DNA of 9,889 bases from Candidatus Woesearchaeota archaeon (GCA_016866645.1 VGLX01000023.1:1-9889); one strand, 5' to 3'. Shown: positions 1-6,311, numbered from the stretch's first letter. The notes: generated by a model from the sequence alone, not told the origin. Program-made: numbers and translations.

Positions 1-1
1 T

Positions 2-451
2 CAGGTTTTGCAGAACGTTACTGATAGGCTGGTGAAGTCGTTCGAAGGATTTTTTGGAAGAATAAAGCATGGTGAGAAAGCTGGCTTTCCAAGGTTCAAA
101 TCAAGAGAGAGGTATGATAGTTTTACTTATCCCCAGTCTGGTTTTAAACTTGAGAAGGGTAAGCTTGGATTATCAAAAATTGGTTTAGTGAATGTTAAAC
201 TGCATAGGAAGATTGAGGGTAAGATTAAGACTTTGACTGTTAATGAGGATTCTACTGGGAAGTGGTTTGCTTGTTTTTCTGTTGTGAAAGGAATCGGCGT
301 TAAGCAGAAATGTCTTGGTAAGCCTGTTGGCATTGATGTCGGTCTTGACAGTTTTTATGCTGACAGCGAGGGGAATAAGGTTGAGAATCCTCGATGGTTG
401 AGGAAGTCTGAAGAAAGGTTAAAGTTTTTACAGACAGAGGCAACATTCTAA
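2..451 (+). pseudogene. tnpB: TnpB RNA-guided nuclease, N-terminal fragment (frameshifted, cut by window edge)
   Basis: This is the front part of an IS605 OrfB/TnpB protein. Reading is open from the window edge, where the first codons give QVLQNV, a usual TnpB stretch about 60 residues into the protein, so the true start lies upstream and the TTG at 8 is not a start. The fragment has the family pattern of a helix, the GFPRFKSRER segment, a beta-rich region, and the first RuvC motif GIDVGL, whose aspartate (codon 335-337) is the first catalytic residue. The frame is lost near 434: the expected continuation (RQRQHSKKIKGSKNRG) is read from 432-479 in the frame one base later, equal to a net loss of two bases. 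It ends at a premature TAA at 449-451. Confidence in the family is high; whether the break is biological or a sequencing error cannot be told from one copy. Confidence 0.88.
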
Positions 452-481
452 AAAGATTAAAGGCAGTAAGAATAGGGGAAA

Positions 482-967
482 TCTAGGTTGATGATTGCGA
501 AGTTACATGAGAAGATTGTTAATCAACGAAATGACTTCTTACATAAAGAGTCTAGAAAGCTAGTGAACAATTATTCTTTGATTGCTGTCGAAAAGCTTTT
601 TATCAAGAGTATGGTTAAGAATCGTTACTTGGCCAAGTCTGTTAGTGATGCTGGTTGGCGGAGGTTTCTGCAGTTTTTGTCTTACAAAGCGGAAGAGGCT
701 GGTGGACGAATCGTAGAAGTCGATGCTAGAGGAACGTCACAGTATTGCATCTGTGGAAATCGAGTTGAGAAAACGTTAGCAGTAAGAGATCATAAATGCA
801 AAAAATGTGGTGTCGTATTAGACCGTGATGTCATGTCAGCCATGATTATCAAAGCATCAGCTTTGGAAAATACCGTAGGGACCGCGGGAATCAACGCTTG
901 CGGAGATGCTCCGTTGGGAACGTCTGTGAAGCAAGAATGGACTGGCAACGCCCAAAACTTGGGATAG
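482..967 (+). pseudogene. tnpB: TnpB RNA-guided nuclease, C-terminal fragment
   Basis: This is the back part of the same TnpB, returned to the original frame by a second one-base loss near 480. It is readable from about 482; the TTG at 488 is internal (RLMIAKLHEKI) rather than a start. Numbering from 488, the second catalytic acid is E35 in LIAVEKL, the zinc-binding region has cysteines at 87, 89, 104 and 107, and the third RuvC aspartate lies in DRDVMSAMI (D114). The first cysteine pair is CxC rather than the more usual CxxC. The C-terminal tail (TVGTAGINACGD and on to the stop) is typical of archaeal and cyanobacterial members. In the family TnpB cuts DNA using a guide RNA from the element's right end. 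All three acids are encoded across the two fragments, so only the frame breaks speak against function. Confidence 0.88.
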
Positions 968-1004
968 CCAGATGCCCCATCCGCTCAGCGGCGGGGAGGT
1001 TCAC
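870..1004 (+). ncRNA. Possible omega (reRNA) guide-RNA scaffold at transposon right end
   Basis: TnpB proteins are known to use an RNA overlapping the 3' end of tnpB and the right end of the element, with the guide taken from the flanking DNA. Here the last ~130 bases are visibly richer in G and C than their surroundings and end in a hairpin: CCCC (975-978) and CCGCT (981-985) pair with AGCGG (987-991) and GGGG (993-996), closed by one loop base at 986, with internal mismatches at 979-980 and 992. The conserved AGGTTCAC follows. The guide would start near 1005 and read into the TFB-like gene. The 5' limit is arbitrary and expression is not shown. Confidence 0.4.
975..996 (+). repeat. IS605-type right-end hairpin
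   Basis: An imperfect inverted repeat, 9 paired bases per arm in two blocks (4+5) with a single-base loop, lies 7 nt after the tnpB stop and just before GGTTCAC. Subterminal hairpins of this kind are the TnpA recognition sites in IS200/IS605 elements. Confidence 0.75.
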
Positions 1005-1348
1005 TTCTTATTCAAGCTTGAATTAGAGAAATACTTTTCTAAGACTTCATAAGCGTTTTTCAGCCTAGACTCGGAAACTTTAGAGGCCATAGCGACTTGC
1101 CTTTTGGGTATTACGATCCCTTTTTTGTCACAAAGCCATGATATGCTTGCCCCTACGACGCATCCGGGCTTTCTAGATCCAGGCCATTCTTTGAATAAAT
1201 CTTTTAGAAGCGTTTTAACATCAGAGCATATGCTGCTGCTTAGTTCTAGCTTTTTGCAAGACTCTTCAGCTATGCTATAATGATATGCTAAGAAGTGTTC
1301 AGAAAAGTTCTCGTTATTACCTTCAGTCTTGTGGATGCTTCCACGCAT
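1001..1348 (-). CDS. Small TFB/TFIIB-like protein with one cyclin repeat
   Basis: The 115-aa product matches the second cyclin repeat of archaeal transcription factor B. Residues 57-104 carry the family pattern R-K-P-x-x-V-V-G-A-S-I, then a helix with LCDKKG, a Q/A helix, and VSESRLKNAYEVL, matching the VSExTLRxRYKEL recognition helices. Standard TFB (about 300 aa) also has a zinc ribbon, B-finger/linker and a first cyclin repeat; all are absent, and an in-frame stop at 1379-1381 blocks extension. I prefer the ATG at 1348 to the TTG at 1351. A TATA-like TTTAAAAA lies about 22 nt upstream. The stop TGA (1001-1003) is inside the transposon end, so the last residue or two and the stop come from the insertion. 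Family assignment is by motif; a role as a promoter-binding regulator or TFB competitor is inference. It could also be a remnant of a full TFB gene. Confidence 0.75.
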   Translation of the reverse strand: MRGSIHKTEGNNENFSEHFLAYHYSIAEESCKKLELSSSICSDVKTLLKDLFKEWPGSRKPGCVVGASISWLCDKKGIVIPKRQVAMASKVSESRLKNAYEVLEKYFSNSSLNKK

Positions 1349-1363
1349 CAAAATACCAACCCC

Positions 1364-1373
1364 TTTTTTTAAA
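1364..1373 (-). promoter_or_regulatory. TATA-like box for the TFB-like gene
   Basis: On the minus strand the sequence reads TTTAAAAAAA, ending about 16 nt before the ATG at 1348; its centre is about 20-22 nt from the start, slightly closer than for the other genes here. GGGG at 1360-1363 (minus strand) follows it and could be a weak ribosome-binding element. Confidence 0.4.
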
Positions 1374-1485
1374 CTAATCTAGCTTATCTAACACAATTTT
1401 ACTGATTACTAAACCCCCTAAAATCTGATGTATGTAATATCTTGCAGAACACTCTGTTCCGCGCCACAAAAACTTATACTAGATT

Positions 1486-1516
1486 ATAGTAATATAAACT
1501 ATTTAAAGATTACTAT
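1486..1516. repeat. 8-bp inverted repeat in the divergent intergenic region
   Basis: ATAGTAAT (1486-1493) and ATTACTAT (1509-1516) are perfect inverted copies separated by 15 AT-rich bases. The site is 70-100 bp upstream of the first metallopeptidase gene. It could be a regulator site or chance in AT-rich DNA. Confidence 0.3.
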
Positions 1517-1546
1517 TGGGATTTTATCCGGTTTAAGCCTTTAAGA

Positions 1547-1572
1547 TTGCGAACGTTTTTAAACTTGCGAAC
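1547..1572 (+). repeat. Direct repeat TTGCGAAC flanking the TATA box
   Basis: Identical octamers at 1547-1554 and 1565-1572 lie 18 bp apart, one on each side of the TATA box of the metallopeptidase gene at 1588. The placement, with both core-promoter flanks occupied, is what an operator for a repressor or activator would look like. No protein is known to bind it. Confidence 0.45.
1556..1563 (+). promoter_or_regulatory. TATA box of first metallopeptidase gene
   Basis: TTTTTAAA centred about 28 nt before the ATG at 1588, with no Shine-Dalgarno sequence between. The spacing fits a leaderless or nearly leaderless transcript. Confidence 0.6.
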
Positions 1573-1587
1573 AATCCCCCTTGTCGA

Positions 1588-2688
1588 ATGAGAATCACCA
1601 AAAAAAAGATTATTTCTTCACTAGTGAGCATAGTCACGACGCTAAGCCTAAGCTACGGCGTCGCTAATGCAGACCTCGTACTTAAAAAAGATGGCTCAAA
1701 AGTTTATAATTACTACTTAGATAAGGAGGATAAGGATAGCGTGACTGTTAAGAACGGAAAAGGTGAAGAGCTCCGCATCCCGAGAAGCGAGATAAAAGAT
1801 TACGTAACCACAAAACAGGATATAGATGAAGAAACCGCCTTGCTGATACAGGAATTAAAGTCTTTTGAAGACTGGGGAGAAACAAAGTTAGGCGTCCCAA
1901 AGTCGGACAACTACCTAGCTTATGATAAGAACTTCGAAACATTGCATATATTATTATACTGCAAAGAGATGGAACTGCCGAAGACCTACTTTGAGCTGAA
2001 CTACGAGCAACTCGAATCTGAAGAGAAAGCAGAGGCCAGGAAAGCAGAGCTAGAATCTCAAGGATATGAGGTGTATTACAGGACTGCCGAGTCAGTAGCG
2101 AACGATTCGACGATATCTCAAGACCTGCTAGATGCAGACCTGTTCAGGGAAATTTTTGTAATATTCCATGAGAACTCGCATGACCTGACAGACTTACCCA
2201 TAGACATAGATGAGGCAGCAGCTAGTATCGCCGGTTACTACGGCGCATTAGAGTATTTCAAAGAGAAGTTCGGTGAAAATTCTCAAGAGTACAAAGAAGC
2301 CGCGAAGCGCGTAGACCAATGGTACAAGAATGATGAACTGGTGATTAAGTGTTATGAGAAGATAGAGCAGGTTTATAATTCCAGCCTCTCGAAAGAGGAG
2401 AAGATAGAGCAGCGAGACCAACTGTTAGAAGACCTTAGAAGACAACAGTGTTTCCTTTTTCAAACATTAATACCAGGGACTAACACCCCCGGGCTAGTGT
2501 CTGACGTTACATACTCAAGATACGGGCCTTTAGCCAAGAAAGTCTATGAAAAAGCAGGGTCTGTCAAGGAAGCGGTTAAAGTGTTCAAAAACTTATCGTA
2601 CATGCTGAAGTATCAGAAACATATGTATGATGAAGATTACATAAGAAGTTATTGTAAAAAGTACCTAGAGGACTACTTGAATTCTTAA
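1588..2688 (+). CDS. Exported HExxH putative metallopeptidase, paralog 1
   Basis: The 366-aa product starts with a signal peptide (basic KKK, hydrophobic stretch 9-25, VANA|D cleavage after residue 28, no lipobox). Residues 29-73 form a short beta-type module of the pattern D-hydrophobic-LKxDGSxV...IPRSEI seen after signal peptides of many envelope proteins. The likely catalytic site is HENSH at 194-198, followed by DEAAASIAGYYG from 208; HExxH plus a downstream glutamate is the zinc-site pattern. The HExxH...(N/D)EaxAxxxGxxG order and the C-terminal NTPGL...TYSRY block resemble the predicted-aminopeptidase family PF10023/COG4324. That link is from memory of the motifs. The substrate is unknown. 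Compared with its neighbour it has DE where that has NE, and lacks four residues after HExxHD. It has its own promoter. Confidence 0.85.
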   Translation: MRITKKKIISSLVSIVTTLSLSYGVANADLVLKKDGSKVYNYYLDKEDKDSVTVKNGKGEELRIPRSEIKDYVTTKQDIDEETALLIQELKSFEDWGETKLGVPKSDNYLAYDKNFETLHILLYCKEMELPKTYFELNYEQLESEEKAEARKAELESQGYEVYYRTAESVANDSTISQDLLDADLFREIFVIFHENSHDLTDLPIDIDEAAASIAGYYGALEYFKEKFGENSQEYKEAAKRVDQWYKNDELVIKCYEKIEQVYNSSLSKEEKIEQRDQLLEDLRRQQCFLFQTLIPGTNTPGLVSDVTYSRYGPLAKKVYEKAGSVKEAVKVFKNLSYMLKYQKHMYDEDYIRSYCKKYLEDYLNS

Positions 2689-2699
2689 AAACCAAACCC

Positions 2700-2707
2700 T
2701 TATAAAA
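2700..2707 (+). promoter_or_regulatory. TATA box of second metallopeptidase gene
   Basis: TTATAAAA centred 26 nt before the ATG at 2730, inside the 41-bp gap after the previous gene. It indicates independent leaderless transcription of the second paralog. Confidence 0.65.
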
Positions 2708-2729
2708 TCTTAGATAACCGCTTACATCG

Positions 2730-3860
2730 ATGAAAAACATAAAAAAATTAGTGTCTGCTGTAAGCCTAGCAACCGCACTAACCCTAGGTTATGGCACGGC
2801 AAACGCTGACATGTTCCTGCTGAAGGACGGTTCTAGGATATATAACTACAGCGTGATAGATGAAGATTCCAACCAGATTGTGGCCCAGAACAAGAAAGGC
2901 AAAAAGATAGTCATCAAAAAGTCTGACCTGAGAGACTACATCTTTATCAAAGAGGGCTTGAACTCGAAAAAGGATATTGATGAAGAGACAGCCAACAAGC
3001 TGGAAGAGATAAAACTTATAGAACATTGGGGCAAAGAGAGGCTGGGCCTGCCAGTATCTGATAATTTCATAGTATACGACACGAACTTCGAAACCAATCA
3101 TGTGATATACTACACCCTGAAGCTGAGGCTGCCTAAACACTACTTCAACATGCATGGAGCGTCTTTCAACACCGAGAAAGAGGCCTTAAAAAGGAAAAAA
3201 GAACTGGAAGACCAAGGATTCGACGTGTTCTACCGGGTGATGGAAGCAAGCTCTAACTCCCCAGTAATCTCAAAAGCGACATTAGAAAGCAAACTTCAAA
3301 GGAGAATAGAAACAGTACTGCACGAGAACATGCATGATTATATAGAAGAAGCCATGAATGAAGAGTTCTTCCCGATCGATTTTAATGAAGCGTTCGCATG
3401 CATCGTAGGCGACTACGGGTCGCTGGAGTACATGGCAGAAAAATACGGCAAAGAATCAGACGAGTACAAGAATACATCTGAAACCTTAAGCAAAAACCTC
3501 AAGCATGCCGGGCTGATCATAGAATACTACAACAAACTAAGTGCAGTGTTGAGCTCAGACATTAGTGACGAAGCCAAGCTGGCAGAGAAAGAAAAGCTGA
3601 TGGACGAGCTTGCAGAAAAACGATCAGGACTCTTAGGAAAAAAGGCAGAAAAACTGAACAACCCCGGGCTTACAGCGCACATGACATACTCGAGATACGT
3701 ACCGTTAGTACAACAGGCCTATGAGAAAGCGGGATCAGTAAAAGAACTTCTGAAAGTCACTAAAGATATGGCATCCGTCTTGAGGGCCAAGCCTTGGGCT
3801 GGAGAGAAAGACTTAGAGGGCCAGATTTTGAACTACCTAGAAAACTATCTTAGCTCTTAG
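2730..3860 (+). CDS. Exported HExxH putative metallopeptidase, paralog 2
   Basis: The 376-aa product is clearly a paralog of the upstream protein; matching blocks run along the whole length (LLKDGSRIYNY, DIDEETA, NFETNH, TYSRY, YEKAGSVKE). A signal peptide ends at ANA|D (residue 26), followed by the same short beta-type module. The zinc-site motif is HENMH at 198-202, with FNEAFACIVGDYG from 218; FNExxA is closer to the PF10023/COG4324 predicted aminopeptidases than the DEAAA of the other copy. After HENMHD it has a longer loop with several acidic residues (EEAMNEEFF). The C-terminal NNPGL...TYSRYVPL region is shared. I infer an envelope or extracellular zinc peptidase; aminopeptidase activity has not been shown, and a role such as surface-protein processing or peptide scavenging is open. 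Confidence 0.85.
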   Translation: MKNIKKLVSAVSLATALTLGYGTANADMFLLKDGSRIYNYSVIDEDSNQIVAQNKKGKKIVIKKSDLRDYIFIKEGLNSKKDIDEETANKLEEIKLIEHWGKERLGLPVSDNFIVYDTNFETNHVIYYTLKLRLPKHYFNMHGASFNTEKEALKRKKELEDQGFDVFYRVMEASSNSPVISKATLESKLQRRIETVLHENMHDYIEEAMNEEFFPIDFNEAFACIVGDYGSLEYMAEKYGKESDEYKNTSETLSKNLKHAGLIIEYYNKLSAVLSSDISDEAKLAEKEKLMDELAEKRSGLLGKKAEKLNNPGLTAHMTYSRYVPLVQQAYEKAGSVKELLKVTKDMASVLRAKPWAGEKDLEGQILNYLENYLSS

Positions 3861-3866
3861 AAAAGC

Positions 3867-3874
3867 TTTTAAAA
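3867..3874 (+). promoter_or_regulatory. TATA box of RNase HII gene
   Basis: TTTTAAAA centred 26 nt before the ATG at 3897; no Shine-Dalgarno sequence between. Fits a leaderless transcript. Confidence 0.6.
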
Positions 3875-3896
3875 AACTGTTACTTCTAAACAAGTT

Positions 3897-4565
3897 ATGA
3901 CATTAACTCTCGGCATTGATGAAGCCGGCCGTGGTCCCTGTGTAGCGAGCATGTTCATAGTCGGGACTATGTTCGAAGAAAACCAACTGAACATATTAGC
4001 CAAATTAGGCGTCAAGGACTCCAAGATGTTGACCCATGAAAGGAGGATAAAACTTGATAAAAAGATAAGGGAAATAGCCAAGGGAATAAAAATAATAAAA
4101 GTTGAGCCTAAAGAAATCGATGATGCTGTAGAAGGAAAAGATGGTCTAAACCTCAACTGGCTTGAGGCCGTAAAGCAAGCCGAAATAATAAACGAGCTAA
4201 AACCGGACCGGGTGATTATAGACTGCCCAAGCCCAAACATAAAAGCGTACACTAGTTTCCTTAAACAGCGTATAAAACCTGATTTGCTAGGAAAAACTGA
4301 GTTCATAGTCGAGCATAAAGCAGACCAGAATTTTTTGGAATGCAGCAGCGCTTCAATTGTTGCAAAGGTCATGCGCAACCAAGAAGTGAGCGATTTAGAA
4401 AAAAAGTACGGAATCACTATCGGATCAGGCTACCCTTCAGACCCTATGACCCAAAAGTTCTTGAAAGAGCAGTACAACAATTATCCTCGCCTTTTCAGAA
4501 AATCCTGGCTTCCCTCTAAAAAGCAGGCTAAGGAACAAAAACAAAAAAGCTTGGCAGACTTCTAG
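3897..4565 (+). CDS. rnhB: Ribonuclease HII with C-terminal PCNA-binding peptide
   Basis: The 222-aa enzyme cuts the RNA strand of RNA-DNA hybrids, removing primers and misincorporated ribonucleotides. The four catalytic acids are visible: D8 and E9 in GIDEAGRGP, D109 in VIIDCPS, and D143 in EHKAD. DSK (41-43), ASIVAKV (152-158), GSGYPSDP (176-183) and the RKSW motif (201-204) complete the archaeal family pattern. The segment after GRGP reads CVASMF, unlike the usual VIGPMV. The last seven residues, QKSLADF (216-222), fit a PIP box (Qxx-hydrophobic-xx-aromatic), as in other archaeal RNase HII enzymes that dock on the sliding clamp. The gene is monocistronic and convergent with the phosphate genes, overlapping the next gene's stop codon by CTAG. 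Confidence 0.95.
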   Translation: MTLTLGIDEAGRGPCVASMFIVGTMFEENQLNILAKLGVKDSKMLTHERRIKLDKKIREIAKGIKIIKVEPKEIDDAVEGKDGLNLNWLEAVKQAEIINELKPDRVIIDCPSPNIKAYTSFLKQRIKPDLLGKTEFIVEHKADQNFLECSSASIVAKVMRNQEVSDLEKKYGITIGSGYPSDPMTQKFLKEQYNNYPRLFRKSWLPSKKQAKEQKQKSLADF

Positions 4566-5233
4566 GCCACTTTCATTATCTTCAGCAGGTTCATCGTGTC
4601 TGACACGTGCTTGGCTTCGTCGCAGACTTCAGATAACGTATGCCCTATCCAGCCGATTATCTGTATCGTCACAGGGTTAAGCTTCTTGTCAAATAGCATC
4701 CTGTCGAACATTTCCCGCTGGTAAATGTCTGATTTTTCTTCTAGGTCTTTTAGCTGCTCGTTTAAGCTTTGGAACTCTTCCGTATTATCGAATAATGCTT
4801 GCAGTGTTGGCTTCAAAAGCTCGGCGGATTTCGCAGCGTTGTCCCCTAGGCGGATTAGGATTTCTGTTAGATAAGATGGTACTTTCTTGTTTTTCAGGTA
4901 ATGCAGCATGTTACCCACGTTTTTTATAGCGTCTGCCACGTTGTCTATCCTTCCGGACAGGTCATAAAGCCTTGACCTCATGACTGGCAGGAAAGCACCT
5001 TCATACAACAGGGCAGCTGTGCTTCTTCTAGCGTTATCAGCATCTTTTTCTAGAGCGTTTAGCTCTTCTGCTTTTTTAACTGCTAGTTTGAAGTCTTGTT
5101 TCTTGAATGTAGCATTGACTCCTTCTTTCAGCGGGATCGCCATCTTTTGCACTATCTCAACATGCTTCAAGAACCATTCTACAGTCTCTTTTTCCTTATC
5201 CCTTCCCAGAAGGGGCAATATTTTTAATGCCAT
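4562..5233 (-). CDS. DUF47/PhoU-like phosphate transport accessory protein
   Basis: The 223-aa helical protein belongs to the DUF47 (TIGR00153) PhoU-like family, which partners PiT phosphate transporters and probably controls their activity. Acidic metal-site motifs are visible: EKDAD (62-66), DNVAD (97-101), EEKSD (165-169) and SEVCDEAKHVSD (201-212), the ExxxD/DxxxD pattern of PhoU folds. I choose the ATG at 5233 because GGAGGT (5249-5244) lies 10 nt upstream; the TTG at 5251 would put that ribosome-binding site inside the gene. It follows pit by 41 bp and is probably co-transcribed with it, though a TATA-like ATTTAAAT sits in the gap. Its stop codon shares CTAG with the stop of the convergent RNase HII gene. 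Confidence 0.92.
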   Translation of the reverse strand: MALKILPLLGRDKEKETVEWFLKHVEIVQKMAIPLKEGVNATFKKQDFKLAVKKAEELNALEKDADNARRSTAALLYEGAFLPVMRSRLYDLSGRIDNVADAIKNVGNMLHYLKNKKVPSYLTEILIRLGDNAAKSAELLKPTLQALFDNTEEFQSLNEQLKDLEEKSDIYQREMFDRMLFDKKLNPVTIQIIGWIGHTLSEVCDEAKHVSDTMNLLKIMKVA

Positions 5234-5243
5234 TTTTCTTATT

Positions 5244-5249
5244 ACCTCC
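5244..5249 (-). promoter_or_regulatory. Shine-Dalgarno GGAGGT for DUF47 gene
   Basis: A strong ribosome-binding site 10 nt before ATG 5233. It decides the start against the TTG at 5251 and fits an internal operon gene, in contrast to the leaderless first genes nearby. Confidence 0.7.
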
Positions 5250-5274
5250 AATACTCTGTTTTATTTAAATGTTT

Positions 5275-6231
5275 TCATAATAATACGGACATAGCTTTAT
5301 AAATGACCACCCCGAACAGCCCGCCTAACAAGGGCGTGGTTACCCAGCTTCTGACTATTCGGAACATTTCGCTTTTGTCGATGCTCGCCACACCTTTTAC
5401 TACACCTACCCCGGCTACACCTCCCACTATAGCCGTGCTCGTTGATACAGGTATAGCCAAATAAGTGAATAATATCACTGTAACTGCTGTCCCCATCTGC
5501 GCGGCGAAAGCCATTCTCGTATCAAGCTCTGTTATCCCGCTGCCGACGGTTTTCATGACTTTACTGCCGAAAGTCACCGAGCCTATGCCGATAAACAACC
5601 CGCCGAATAACCCGGCCAGCGCAGGAGTTAACACTCCTGTTCCGACCGCTATCCCCATAGCGTTGCCGATGTTATTGGCTCCTAAGCCGTATGCCAGGAA
5701 TAATCCGCTGAAAATCGCCAAAAGGTACAGCCTTTTTTGTATGAACTCAAGCTTAAGCTTGTTAAAAAATAAACCCACAAGATGGTAGGCTAAATAACTT
5801 GTTATAGCTGAACCTATAGGGGCAAAAACCCATGATACAAATATTTTTGAAATATTCCCCCAGTTCACAGCAATGCTCGTGATGAACGCTACACCTGCTA
5901 ACGATCCTATCACCACGTTAGTGGTTGATATAGGCAAACCTTTTATTGTGAAAAGTGTTATGAGAATCGATGCCCCTAACAACGCAGCGATTATTCCCAA
6001 GCTGGACATGGAGCCGCTGTCTATTATGTTCTTACCTACAGTGTTCATTGTTTTAGATCCTTGTAGTGCAGCGCCGATAACTGCGAATATTCCCACGAGT
6101 ATAAGTGCTTTTTTATAGTTTAATATGCCTGCGCCTACGCTGGTGCCTAAGCAGTTAGCCGCATCGTTTGCTCCGATGTTCCATCCTATGTAAAGGCTTA
6201 CAAGAATAAGCACCCAGGTTGCTAAGTCCAT
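5275..6231 (-). CDS. pit: PiT-family inorganic phosphate transporter
   Basis: The 318-aa membrane protein is a cation-coupled phosphate permease of the PiT family (PF01384). It shows the internal duplication of the family: GANDAAN (20-26) is repeated as GANNIGN (184-190), LPISTTNVVIG (99-109) as IPVSTSTAIVG (260-270), and SKTMNTVG (59-66) as SKVMKTVG (223-230). Hydrophobic membrane segments fill most of the chain, with one short polar linker around 156-168. The length is normal for archaeal members, which lack the long central loop of bacterial and eukaryotic ones. The ATG at 6231 has a TATA box 29 nt upstream. The DUF47 gene follows directly. Phosphate is the expected substrate; sulfate permeases of this superfamily exist, but the DUF47 neighbour favours phosphate. 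Confidence 0.95.
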   Translation of the reverse strand: MDLATWVLILVSLYIGWNIGANDAANCLGTSVGAGILNYKKALILVGIFAVIGAALQGSKTMNTVGKNIIDSGSMSSLGIIAALLGASILITLFTIKGLPISTTNVVIGSLAGVAFITSIAVNWGNISKIFVSWVFAPIGSAITSYLAYHLVGLFFNKLKLEFIQKRLYLLAIFSGLFLAYGLGANNIGNAMGIAVGTGVLTPALAGLFGGLFIGIGSVTFGSKVMKTVGSGITELDTRMAFAAQMGTAVTVILFTYLAIPVSTSTAIVGGVAGVGVVKGVASIDKSEMFRIVRSWVTTPLLGGLFGVVIYKAMSVLL

Positions 6232-6256
6232 ATTATTCCGTTTAACACAACCAAAA

Positions 6257-6264
6257 TATTTAAA
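6257..6264 (-). promoter_or_regulatory. TATA box of pit
   Basis: Minus-strand TTTAAATA centred 29 nt before the ATG at 6231. It is back to back with the promoter of the small gene at 6312 within an 80-bp divergent region. Confidence 0.6.
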
Positions 6265-6279
6265 GTTAACTAAATCATG

Positions 6280-6287
6280 ATATAATC
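6280..6287 (+). promoter_or_regulatory. TATA-like box of the small acidic protein gene
   Basis: ATATAATC centred 28 nt before ATG 6312. The match is weaker than at the other genes, but the spacing agrees with the leaderless pattern and argues against the TTG at 6288 as start. Confidence 0.4.
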
Positions 6288-6311
6288 TTGAAAAAAAATC
6301 AAGGGGCGGTG

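Larger units (their letters stand above)
1..1004 (+). mobile_element. IS200/IS605-family element, right part
   Basis: The stretch holds the 3' three quarters of a tnpB gene followed by a typical right-end structure: a hairpin (975-996) and the conserved tail GGTTCAC (998-1004). The left end and any tnpA lie beyond the window. The right boundary is put at about 1004 because the TFB-like gene on the other strand begins its non-transposon sequence there; this boundary is inferred, not proven. Elements of this family move as single strands, make no target duplication, and recognise subterminal hairpins. The tnpB gene is broken here, so the element is probably not autonomous. Confidence 0.8.

Noticed and set aside
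449..490. Programmed frameshifting to make full TnpB
   Set aside because: Two shifts in different places would be needed and no slippery sequence or downstream structure is evident; decay or sequence error is simpler.
1447..1459. Palindrome GAACA-CTC-TGTTC as an operator
   Set aside because: Only 5-bp arms and a single copy; too likely by chance to call.
1352..1587. tRNA, small RNA gene or CRISPR repeat in the largest intergenic gap
   Set aside because: No cloverleaf, repeated spacer pattern or GC-rich structured stretch was seen; only promoter-like elements.
3869..4417. Long open frame on the minus strand opposite RNase HII (182 codons)
   Set aside because: It is the antisense shadow of a gene with all RNase HII motifs; the product is serine/phenylalanine-rich with no recognisable domain.
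6288..6311. TTG 6288 as start of the small acidic protein
   Set aside because: It would lie at the TATA box itself and place the GGGG element inside the gene; ATG 6312 fits better.
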